From Nemania diffusa (lineage: Eukaryota; Ascomycota; Sordariomycetes; Xylariales; Xylariaceae), in assembly GCA_038501195.1 (NCBI GenBank), contig JBBPUQ010000008.1, forward strand, positions 2,180,501-2,244,500: a DNA stretch of 64,000 bases, given 5' to 3'. Below are positions 11,760 through 21,416 of the stretch, piece by piece. Positions within the stretch are counted from its first letter, which is position 1. Each line of letters begins with the position of its first letter. The position numbers and the translations under genes are program-made. The notes beneath the pieces were generated by a model that saw only the letters and a program-made list of their open reading frames with translations, searched no databases and was not told the DNA's origin.

Positions 11760-12680
11760 CTAAGACGTCGTCATCTCCCATCCCACACGACTACAAATGA
11801 AATCCACAATATCATCAATCTCGTCAGGAATTTTATACCAATGGCCCAAGCCAGGATATAGCTTCCATTCAACGTTGTACCCAGCGGCACGCATAGTACG
11901 CGCAGCACCCTCGCCTAGTGCATATGGTTTCTTCTCATCTGCATCTCCGTGGCCCAAGAAAATTGGAGTCGACGACGCCGTTTGTTGGTGTTCTGGAGTA
12001 GCGTCCTGAGCAGTAGTGCTGATGCAGAGAAGGTCTCTTTCGAAGTATAGAGCCCTCAGTGCCGGGTCCTCGGGCTGGCCATCTTCATCCGATGTCGCGA
12101 ATGGGTTGTCAGCGTTGTCCGATCCATGTCCCTCATTAATCGCATCTTCGATATCTTGTTGAAAAGGCAGATAGCCACACATACCGAAGTAGCCGCCAAG
12201 GGGATATTCTAGTGCCAGGAGAACGGAGAGGGACATAGCACAGCCTTGGCTCAGACCGCCGAGAATGATGTTCGTCGGAGACACTCCTGCCCCTTCTATC
12301 TCTTGCCGAAGCAGCTCTCGGATCTCGACTGCCGACTCGGCTAATCCTTGGAGCTGCGTTTCCTTGCGGTAGGAGGGATCCGGGAGACGGGCAATGTCGA
12401 ACCATTGAGTAAGCCTTTTTCTACCAAAGGCGCTAGAACGCCGGCGTTTAGCAGTCGGAAATATGAAGCGGGCGCTCGGTAGTAAATCAGGTAATGTCTT
12501 GCCAGCGGACGTTTTTCCTGTCTCAAGGAGTTCTCTGCCAAATTTCTGGCCGTTCGAACTAAGACCATGAAGCAGAATGATCGTGTGTGAGTGTTTGGTT
12601 GTAGGCTCAACGATGTATGTCGATTGGTCGGGACGCACTGCATGACCAGTAGCTGACGGTAGCTCATTGCCCAGTTCCAT
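11760..12680 (-). CDS. Acyl-protein thioesterase / lysophospholipase-like alpha/beta hydrolase
   Basis: A single exon of 306 residues. The order is that of the APT1/lysophospholipase carboxylesterase family: an oxyanion strand TIILLHGLSSNGQKFG, the nucleophile elbow GLSQGCAMS (Ser catalytic), the acid in GHGDADEKKP, and the base in GLGHWYK near the C-terminus. Family members remove palmitoyl groups from proteins or hydrolyse lysophospholipids in the cytosol. It is longer than canonical APT1 (about 230 residues) because of an acidic insertion after the nucleophile region (DNADNPFATSDEDG) that could carry a lid. It may therefore be one of the divergent fungal paralogues rather than the main thioesterase. 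No signal peptide or membrane segment is seen. Confidence 0.85.
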   Translation of the reverse strand: MELGNELPSATGHAVRPDQSTYIVEPTTKHSHTIILLHGLSSNGQKFGRELLETGKTSAGKTLPDLLPSARFIFPTAKRRRSSAFGRKRLTQWFDIARLPDPSYRKETQLQGLAESAVEIRELLRQEIEGAGVSPTNIILGGLSQGCAMSLSVLLALEYPLGGYFGMCGYLPFQQDIEDAINEGHGSDNADNPFATSDEDGQPEDPALRALYFERDLLCISTTAQDATPEHQQTASSTPIFLGHGDADEKKPYALGEGAARTMRAAGYNVEWKLYPGLGHWYKIPDEIDDIVDFICSRVGWEMTTS

Positions 12681-13818
12681 GGCTTATTATTATAGTCGGT
12701 ATTGCTACGAAACTTGTCTGGTGCTATCCAAGGATTTTTTGATATGTAGGTCTGTAGTCAAAGGAACTGGTTACTTGTGTTGGTATAACAAACTCGCGCT
12801 AGCCCGTATTTAGTATTCCCATTTAGAATGTGCTCAACTACTCAGTCTGGGTCTGAGGAGAGAGACGCCAATTGATAAGAAGTGGGCGCTTGTAATAGTT
12901 AATTAACATGACGAAATACATGTAGCAAATGGACCATAAGGTAATTGTTAGTAGACATTCGGTCTCTTCTTGTTAAGCATTATTGTTCATAGCTATCACG
13001 GCCTTAAAGGTCTATGTCGACTTGATGAAGAGGAGGGTAGGCGACTCCTGTCGTATTCGTCACTTTCGCTCTCCGGATTAGAACTACACCACGGCGGTTG
13101 ATATATAGAGCGCCTTAAAATTATGGCCATTTTAAACCCTTACGATGCTAAGTGTCAGAGAACGACCGGCGGTCGGATTAGTCGCTTATTATGGTCGAGT
13201 TTTGGTGTTTTCTAACCTGTTTCCGAGCAACCCCAATGTCTAAATTTGCAAACATACAAGCCACTTCGTAACCAGGTTTTAAAACTCGTAGCGAAGTAGT
13301 GAGAAGATCTTTCAATATGCACCTCTCGTTAGCGATCGAAACAGCCATTTTGCGGACTGTTTGTAGACCGGTTCTTTCTGCATAAATTATACATGGATCA
13401 TGTCAGTCAACTGTCTCAGAATGGGTTGAGCCAAGACTGAGAAAAAGCGACACTGCTCGGGCAAAGCTCCGGTTGCAATTCAGGACGGTAAACATATCTG
13501 TGAGATAATGCTCTTGTGAAATATGTAGACAGGGTGTCTACATTGCCTGTACAAACTTAGAACAAAACCTGAACCCTGCTCGAATTCGGAACTGATGAGA
13601 CCCATAAATCGATTGCGCGGCTTGCGTAACAGAATCGAGTGAGTTAATGGATCACGACGAGTCCGCGAGTAGGGATGTATAATAGATACTGTTGGCTGGT
13701 AGCGAGCTTATCTCTTTTAGAGAATAGTACATCCCGGGGGTGCCATGCACGCCTATTTGACGTCGGCCTTTTTCTACCCAGCCTGAGTCGCGTGTTGCTT
13801 TGCAAGGCATTTCCATTT
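12681..13818. other. Intergenic region; no recognisable gene
   Basis: This interval lies upstream of the thioesterase-like gene and downstream of the roadblock gene. I see only short open frames without motifs, moderate AT content and no repeat worth naming. Confidence 0.55.
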
Positions 13819-14487
13819 TCAGCGTGACTCGAGCGCTCCCGCTGTTTCATCCGGTATATCCAGAGAGTCAAGCCTGTCGTTCAAGCAACGTGCTAGCTCT
13901 TCAGCTTGTCGTCTCATAGCCACCACAACCGAAGCCCCGATGCTGGTAGTTGTCGCTATGCTAGCGGTAGTAGCGGCACCGGTACTTGCAACGCTCTCTA
14001 CCTCCGAGGGTGAGCCTAAGAGCGGACTAGGTTGAGGCTCCAGGCTTTCTTGGGGTGTTTGCATTGGTCGGCTCTGCTGATGAGGGTGTTGTGTAGGAGT
14101 AGAGTCGAGCGATTCGGCCACGGGTCCAATGCATATGAATAATAATCCACACCGTAGCTGTCTAATTACTACCACGGCCCCTGCAAGCTGAACTGTTATT
14201 GCGCTTGAAACCGACTTGCCAGCCGATTCCGACGAGGATTGTGTTGGCGGCAATGCTCCATCTATGGTGACGCTTGTAGATGGAGCGGCGTAAAGAGCCC
14301 AGAGCGAGGCGGCGATAGTTGCTTGCGTGCGCAGGGTAGCAACCGAGTGTGGCGAGGCATGAGTGAGGAGTTTGCCGGAGATGGTAGTGAGGAGAGTCGT
14401 GTGAATCTGGGGGGAGAGGTTCGCTCGTAGGAACGTGGTGAGTCGTTTCGTGAGGAGAAGAGGTGGTGTGGGCGCTGCTAGCGACAT
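13819..14487 (-). CDS. Roadblock/LC7-domain protein, LAMTOR2-like
   Basis: A single exon of 222 residues. The start is taken at ATG 14487 (MSLAAPTPP); the frame runs on upstream only without an ATG that fits. The pattern is that of the roadblock fold as in LAMTOR2/p14: a first helix (LLLTKRLTTFLR), a strand-turn-strand TTLLTTISGKLL, a second helix ATIAASLWALYA, then after a polar insert the paired strands AGAVVVIRQLRCGLLFICIG. A low-complexity Ser/Thr/Ala stretch separates this from a final helix (AMRRQAEELARCLNDRL) that may correspond to the C-terminal helix of the fold. Relatives scaffold Rag GTPases and TORC1 signalling on the vacuole or lysosome. The fold call is mine from pattern; the Ragulator/EGO role is inference. 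Confidence 0.65.
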   Translation of the reverse strand: MSLAAPTPPLLLTKRLTTFLRANLSPQIHTTLLTTISGKLLTHASPHSVATLRTQATIAASLWALYAAPSTSVTIDGALPPTQSSSESAGKSVSSAITVQLAGAVVVIRQLRCGLLFICIGPVAESLDSTPTQHPHQQSRPMQTPQESLEPQPSPLLGSPSEVESVASTGAATTASIATTTSIGASVVVAMRRQAEELARCLNDRLDSLDIPDETAGALESR

Positions 14488-15137
14488 CTTTCCTCCTTGT
14501 TTGATTCTAATTCGAATCGCTATGGCACGGTGCTTAAGGTCTCTCCCCCCGGGACAGCTAGCTCCGCATAGGATGGCCGATTCAAGGACCGATTCGAACA
14601 ATTCGAACGAAAGATATGTGTCCAGCTAGGGAGGCAGGCAGTTATGCGTCCGTGGCAATGCAATGGGAGGGTTTAGATAAAGCTGAGTTTGTTTCTGTTG
14701 GCTATGAAGCTCGTCAGTTGAGCTGCTGTATGGGATAAGGTGTCCACACTACTGATGTTTGGTATTGTATCGAAATGGAATCGGCGATGCCTACCTATTG
14801 CCTCTGACTGCTACCTATGGATCGGTCTACTTATCAAGATGATTACGTAGCTAACCTTAGCTTCATGTACGACGGATAAGGCGGGGAAATGCAAGCGAGG
14901 TGGTGTGAATGTGGAATATTCCTATCAAAATATTCATTGTTATATTGTATATATGCATATGCCTAAAACCCATATTTCGAAGCGCGGCATGGGCCATGGG
15001 CGGGCACTAACCAAATACCTAGGTAGTATATCGACATTCTACCCTCATTGAGCTAATTTTGCGAGTAAGTTTTTATGTCTAGGATAGACCAATTTAATCT
15101 GCTAATGTGTACTAATGTGGCTGTACAGTTGGGATAT
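14488..15137. other. Intergenic region; nothing recognised
   Basis: The interval is the upstream region of the roadblock gene and the 3' flank of the kinase-like gene. It is AT-rich towards 14930-15060 and contains one TACCTAGGTA palindrome near 15016. No coding signal is seen. Confidence 0.55.
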
Positions 15138-16503
15138 TTAGATTAACTGCTCCAATATTTCCTGGGCATTCTGTAAAGAATCGAACACCTCTGCGCCTTT
15201 GAGTGCCGTGTTTTCGATATAATCGTCAACTTCGGCCATTCGCGATGTCACATATGCATCGGCTTCCTTCGTACCCGTGCCCAGGAACCACAGAACCCCC
15301 TCTTGAGCTTCACGGTACAATTCGCTCGTGACATACGTGAGGTTTTGTTGCCCACCAGCAGCCGACTTCTGCCACGGATCAAACTCCATCAGCTTCACCA
15401 CAAAGTTCTTCAAGCGAGTCGAATAGTTCAGGCCTCGTAGATTCATACTTGCTGGCTGTGACCGTATCCTTTCCATGTGTTTACTTCCTCTGGGCTCGAC
15501 CATCATAGCCTGTATGATCTCGCCGACAGCTCGATATTCACTGACTAGAGTGTAGGGTTGGCCGGGCTGGCGTCCAAGTCAGTATGGGTACGCATAGGCC
15601 CTGCGGAGACAGACTTACCTGATGGGGATAGATACTGCCATGGTTAGTATCAAGAGTGATCAAATCCTCGAGGCTTGCAAACTTCTCGTCAGGAGGAGGA
15701 CCGATAACTTTTGAAAAAGTTGGTGTTTCGTCGATTCCATCAGATTGGCAGTGGCCTGAAATGAACAGCCGCCCATAGTTGCCTAGCTTCACGGGGCCAT
15801 ACCACTCCTTACGACGGGGATAACCTATGAATATATTTTGGGGCTTGATGTTCCGATGCAACATCGGCGACCAATCCTCCTTCCCCTGCACTTTATACCA
15901 CCTGCCATCTGCCTCCAGCACCACATCGTGGACACCGTCATGCAGCCATGTGAGGGCCCTCAGTAACGAGGTAAGAACATGCCAACAGAAGGATTCCGAT
16001 AGGAACTTGGGACCGTCCGGCTTGTCGGGTTCAGACAATACGTCTTTCATTTCCGTGTCCTCGTCCGTGATGACCGGATCAAGATCAGGCTTCGGAGTCG
16101 GATCTTGAGGGCGCGATTGTGACGGCAACAGGAGGTTCCCAAGATTACCGGCATCGCAATAGTCCCAGACGGCGAACCACTTCTCGCGCCCGATCCCACC
16201 CGAGTTGGAAAATTGGAGGGCGAAATAGTCAACCAAAGACACTAAGTTCGCATGGTTCAAAACCGTTTTGACATTCTCAATCAGGTTGTGACCGTTGGGC
16301 GATAGCAAATGACCATACTCCGTCAGTTGCGGTGGGTTGCTATTAACATCGGTGAATAACTTGTCGGTGACATCTTGAGCCAGATACTCCATCCGATCAC
16401 TCTTGCGAGATATTTTCCAAACATTCGGCGATATTTCGGTAATGAATTCATATTTGAGCCCATTATCATAGTAATCAGCATAGGCACTTTTGAAGGCCAC
16501 CAT
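15138..16503 (-). CDS. Protein kinase-like protein, predicted pseudokinase
   Basis: Model: complement of join(15138-15566, 15619-16503), 437 residues. The 52-nt intron has GTAAGT, a CTGAC branch site and CCAG acceptor, and keeps phase 0. The layout is that of a Ser/Thr kinase: a nucleotide-lobe start, a hinge WFAVWDYCDAGNLGNLL, helix E SLLRALTWLHDG, catalytic loop HRNIKPQN and activation segment KLGNYGRL, then a C-lobe. All three catalytic positions are changed. The VAIK lysine is probably Gln43, HRD is HRN (Asn218), and DFG is NYG (Asn242). It should bind partners or nucleotide rather than phosphorylate, unless it uses unusual chemistry. A long acidic linker (about residues 135-165) sits between the lobes. 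It resembles divergent fungal NEK-like kinases, but I cannot name an orthologue. Confidence 0.8.
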
Positions 16504-18669
16504 GGTTGTGATTTAATTAGAGCTGAAAAACACGGGTGGGAAAGAGAAGAGTTCGATGTAGGAGAGGAGGACATAAGTCAGAAATAAAGGCTCCCACTGG
16601 AAGTCCTTTGGAACCTCTGTCTGAATGCCTTTGTTCATGATAGTCTAGAAATGCACTATATTCCGAGGGCGTCTTCGCCAAAAACGGCCGATATAGTGTT
16701 CTTTGTTTACTCATGAGACCCTCTACCTCCAGGTCTTTAGGGGGGGTTTTTGCTATAGATAATTCCTCACAACTCATAATAATGCTCATATTAACGAATT
16801 CCTAGGATAGGCTGGATGAAGCTTTTGTGACTTTCGTCCATAGGAAACGATTGAATGCGCAAGATCAATTCTATATAGGTAACAAGATGAAAGGAAAAAT
16901 AACGAAGTGCCAAGTCATCTCTTACTTACTGAATCCTTGCTACCTACTTACATCCTACCTATATAACAAGAGGGAGTACCTAGATACCTAATCCCAGTAC
17001 TCATGCCACGTTGGTACGCATACCTAAGTTGAAACGAAACTAGAAAAGTGGATCGTGGCATGAGGAGATGCGACCATGCGTACGGAATTCGGAATTGAAG
17101 CCATAACACAGGGAATAAGTAGCATGCACATGAAAAAGCGATCTTAAGAAGGCGTCAACAATAATGGGTTTGAATTAACAGCGGTGAGGATTTGGCCCTA
17201 TGCATGAAGCTAGTAGTAGGTAGGGTTGTGTAATTCAAAACAGGTAGAGCAACATCTTCGAGACAATCGAAAGCAACGCACTGCGTGCGTACGTACGTAC
17301 TCTGTATGAAGGCCCAAAATAAAACTTGGTCTTCCGTCAAGCATGCACATTTGCGGGTCGGCGGCTGTTCGGATGGAGGAAGAACAATATTGAGGTTAAA
17401 CGCGCGCTCAGCATGCGTCGTACATGATGTGTTAACCCGCCCATTGAGCCACGGGTTTTCCCCAAGTTTGTGTACTCGGAAAACAGAGGCCAGAAGCAAT
17501 TGGCGCTGGCCGCGCTCAATCACGGCGGGTACACGTGTACCTTGCATAGAGTGGGGGCGAAGAGAGCGGACACTAACACAGAAAGAGTGCTGTGCCTGAA
17601 AGGGCTGTACCATTTCAGGCTTAGGTACCTTTCAATCCCACATCTCCGGTCCACTCTGTGGCCAATTGGATCACGTAAATACTCTTTCTCCATAAACGCG
17701 CCATAAAGCGTATCTACAGGCTGGTCTAGCGTACAGATTACTGAGTGGGCTGAGTGGGTCACACGCTGCAGGGTTCCGAAGGACTCGACATCGAAACACT
17801 ACCCGCGCCCCTCGCTCATTGAAGAGGCCTCTGGACAACTCTCTTTATCTTTTCCCCTTTTCGACATCCCATCCACAAACACGCTGTCGCAAAACCAGCA
17901 GAGCTGCACCGCGACTGGCTGCTCTTGTCAACTGATGCGTTCTCCTGCGTATGTTGACTATCCTAGCACGTCGTCCAATCGTTCAACCAACTTCTGTATA
18001 TCTTCAGCACTAAATACACTCACTATTATTGACGTGCTCCACTAAGACCAGACGATCAAACCTGGCCCGGCCACTTACGCTCTCTCCGTCCCCCCTTTTG
18101 TTACCATCCTCCCTTGGCACAGTTGAACAGAGCCGTGCTGGTTGAAACCACACGACCTCGGATCTTGCCATCTTCACCTCGTACCGTCTTGTGGATTGGA
18201 AATGCTATTCCAATAACGGTGGTCTCTTTCTCTGACACTTTTTGGGTTACCTTTTTTTGCTGGTTTCCCGTGAGACTACAGTTCTGTACATCGGCACAAG
18301 GCGGCCGACACCTACCTTCTGACATTCATTTACGACCTTTACTTACGGTTCCTTTCACCCCGAATCCTTCTCGCCCTACGGCTTGTGCTGTTGATCTGCT
18401 CAAGAGCACAGTCGTAATACTCGCAGGCGAGGGAACGACTGTGCGTGACGGCGGGACCGCCTCGACGACTGCCATTCTCAGATCGCTGGCGGCATTGAGC
18501 GATTGATTCACGACACCAATTTCGATTCGATAGTGGTTTACTTTCTTTTATTGTGACGAAGCGATTTTTGATACCCTTTACCGACTGCGTCGATTTCACG
18601 ATTCATTGATATTACTCGATATACTAAGAACCTTGATCACACTTTGGCTGTTCTTTACTGTTGAACAAG
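16504..18669. other. Divergent intergenic region between kinase-like and KCH genes
   Basis: The two genes read away from each other, so this 2.2 kb holds both promoters. From about 17780 to 18660 the plus strand is rich in C and T with frequent TTTC and CCTT runs, as in long fungal 5' leaders, and probably belongs to the KCH transcript. A 152-codon minus-strand frame at 17155-17613 has no recognisable domain and I do not call it. ACGT tetranucleotide repeats occur near 17286-17299. Confidence 0.5.
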
Positions 18670-20522
18670 ATGATGTTCCTTGGCACCTCACGCAAGGCGG
18701 CGGAGATCCAGCCAGAGCAGAAATGGGATGCTATCGTGAGTGATCCATAGCCCGCCCGCCCCCAGGTATATTCCTGTCATTGACTCTTCCTCGCCATAGT
18801 GTCTGCAAGATTTCAAGTCAAAATCCGTTTTTACCTACTTGGCTTATGGCTATCTATATTTCTCTATCCTGCTCTCGTTAGCTGTGTATGGTGTCGATAT
18901 TTTCACCGCTATCAACTTATTAGCCTTTAACCAATGGTCCTCCTCTATCGAACCTACGCAGCTTCTCAATTTCGACCAGACGAAATGGATATTCGCCGGC
19001 ACCATCATCGCTAGTTTTGTTAATCTGATATTCGAGCATTTCCGTGCTTGGCGTGTTAGGAAACGCGGTAGCGTTGCTGAATGTTACCTCGACAATTTAG
19101 CCGTCCGTTTGGAAAGCGCTCGGCTCGGCGGAGGCCGCGGTTGGAGGCGCTTCCTGGTTTTTGCGGAACTGACTAAGTCCAGGAAGGGAGCTGAATACGT
19201 TGCCCTATTTTCGTACTTCAGCTTACAATGTGAGTAGATCCCTTCTACTCTCCCCTAACGGGATATGGGGCACAGAGGTCACTAATGGATTATCTTTAGC
19301 GTGGATTCGAGTGCTCGTCTGCTCTGGCCCTCGTCAAGTAGTGAACGCCTTGACACTTTACGGTATTTACAGGCTGAATCTTACCCCAACCGATGCTTCG
19401 TCATTCGAGAGCACTATCGGGGGGTTCTTTTCCAACATAGAGACTCTAGCGGCAGAGAACACCCGACAGGCCGTGATACTGTCAGGCATGTTGTTCACTT
19501 TAGTGATTTGGGTATTCTCTTTCTTGTTTCTTCTGCTTGGCATACTGTTCTACGTATTTTTCCTGTGGCATTATATTCCTCGTCAGGACGGTGGTCTCCA
19601 TGGTTACTGCGAACGGAAAGTCAACAAGAGATTGAAGAGCATTGTGACGAAGAAGATCAATAAGGTTTTCGCAAAAGAAGAGTTGAAACGAACGCAAGCC
19701 CAAGGCAAGGTTGGCAAGTTGGCTGGCGAGCCGTCACTTCTTGATCGACAGGCCACCTTGCCCACGTTTATGGATGTTGAAAAGGGCGATGATCTTCCTG
19801 AGATGCCGATGTTGAGTCGAAATGACACGATGGCAACGCTTCCTATGTATACCTCAAGGCCAGGTACTCCTGGGAGCATCGAACTTGGTATTCTAGATCA
19901 GAAACGAGCCCTACCTTCACGAAAAGCCACTGGTGGAACTATCGCATCAGCTAGCAGCTATTCCTCCCGTGCTCCACTAGTTGCTAGTGCCGCTGATATG
20001 GGCTTCGATCGATCGGGATCCCCCGCACCAACGCTTCCAAACCTCGACCTTGATAACTACCAAGGACCACCGCGAGTAGGGACCGCGGCACTAAATGGTA
20101 ACTTTCAGCGCCAACCACCGATGAGTGGCTTGCGCTCTTCTAGTGGGCTACCATCTATGCCTGACCGTGTCCGTTCCCCGGTTTCAGGTCCAGATGGCTA
20201 TGGTGGGTTATCGTCACCGACTCGTACCCCTTACAACGAGGGCCGACCAATCGTTACACCTTCAATGTACTCGAATCGTGGCCCCCGCCCAGACCTAGCA
20301 TCATCTAGTTATCAGAATCCTGCTCCAAATGGCCCAGGCTATCCGCCAGTCCGTAGTGCCACGGCATTACCAGCCCAGCAACAGCGATTCCCACCCCAAC
20401 GAAATATGACAGCACCACAACCAGTACGCCAGGGAGATGAGTACTTTTCGGGTAATTCAGGAATGAGTACCAACCAGAGAGGTTATGGTAACAGGTACAA
20501 CTACGACAATTCAAGATATTGA
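18670..20522 (+). CDS. KCH/PRM6-type fungal potassium transport membrane protein
   Basis: Model: join(18670-18735, 18800-19229, 19300-20522), 572 residues. The introns have GTGAGT and GTGAGTAG donors and TAG acceptors, and frame closes. ATG 18670 is followed directly by ATG 18673, so either may start. Hydrophobic segments occur at about residues 35-60 (YLYFSILLSLAVYGVDIF), 80-100 (WIFAGTIIASFVNLIF), 150-190 and 230-265 (GMLFTLVIWVFSFLFLLLG). A conserved cytosolic part follows (HYIPRQDGGLHGYCERKVN), then a long disordered Pro/Ser/Gly tail. This is the pattern of the fungal KCH family (yeast Kch1/Prm6), which supports low-affinity K+ uptake and calcium signalling at the plasma membrane. The tail is typical of filamentous members. 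Confidence 0.85.
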
Positions 20523-21416
20523 TATATCGGAATGATGTATAATGGGACTTAGAGATATGGATTGTTGTAGCTTATCATGGTTGCTGTACGATAAAGATTG
20601 ACTTCTAATGGCATCTTACTGGGCCTCCATACGTGAGTACCTATGCGCTAACTACCTACTAAATGTTGGAGAACTGAATTTTTCTAAAAGTGAGATACTG
20701 GATATTTAGGCCTGACTTGTGAATGATATAGAAATACTTACGGTGACACATAGGAAGATGGTGATAAGTAGTAGCACCAAACTTTATTTACTACGATTCG
20801 GGATATTGTAACACATTAGTGAACATTCCGTTACGTGTAGTGTACAAGACAAATAGCTGCTGAGATTCTCGGGGTTCGCTATGGTTTTTGAATGGTCACG
20901 TCACCCACCTGCGCGCATTGCGTATGGGTACATGTGCACAATTAACTAAGTCGGGAAAACTATCCACCTTACAAACATTCATATACTTAGATAAGTCAAT
21001 TGTCTTAGATGACAATTAATCCCACTCCCACAGTCCAACCCCGCCCTGGCTAGGCGCGCCCTTTCTGGGGATTTATAAGCTTACAGCATTAGGTATAACA
21101 TAGCGCCTTGCCCTCAACGACCCAATGACGGAACGGTTAGTTGAGTCGCCACAACTAGACTACGCACATATGCACATATGTAATGCGGATTGCCCTTTCA
21201 AGGGGACACGTTGAATATATCGGTATTTGCTCACCTAGTCTCGGGGTCTCGGCAATGGACTCGTTCGTCAGCCTCAGTATAAGACAAAGGCGGAAAGTCT
21301 ATTAGCTATACCTGATGAATATGTTTCGCCGTCACAAGACGTTGCCTTGTTTATTGAACAGTGGTGCATCGTAGTGGAAGGCCTTCTACACTTTATTTAT
21401 TTGACCAACATTCATC
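20523..21416. other. Intergenic region; nothing recognised
   Basis: This is the 3' flank of the KCH gene and the promoter of the flavoprotein gene. It is markedly more AT-rich than the coding sequence that follows. A short repeated CACATATG occurs near 21168-21180. No coding signal is seen. Confidence 0.55.

Noticed and set aside
17155..17613. 152-codon minus-strand frame and its plus-strand partner at 17285-17599
   Set aside because: No family similarity, overlapping frames on both strands, and position in a divergent promoter region.
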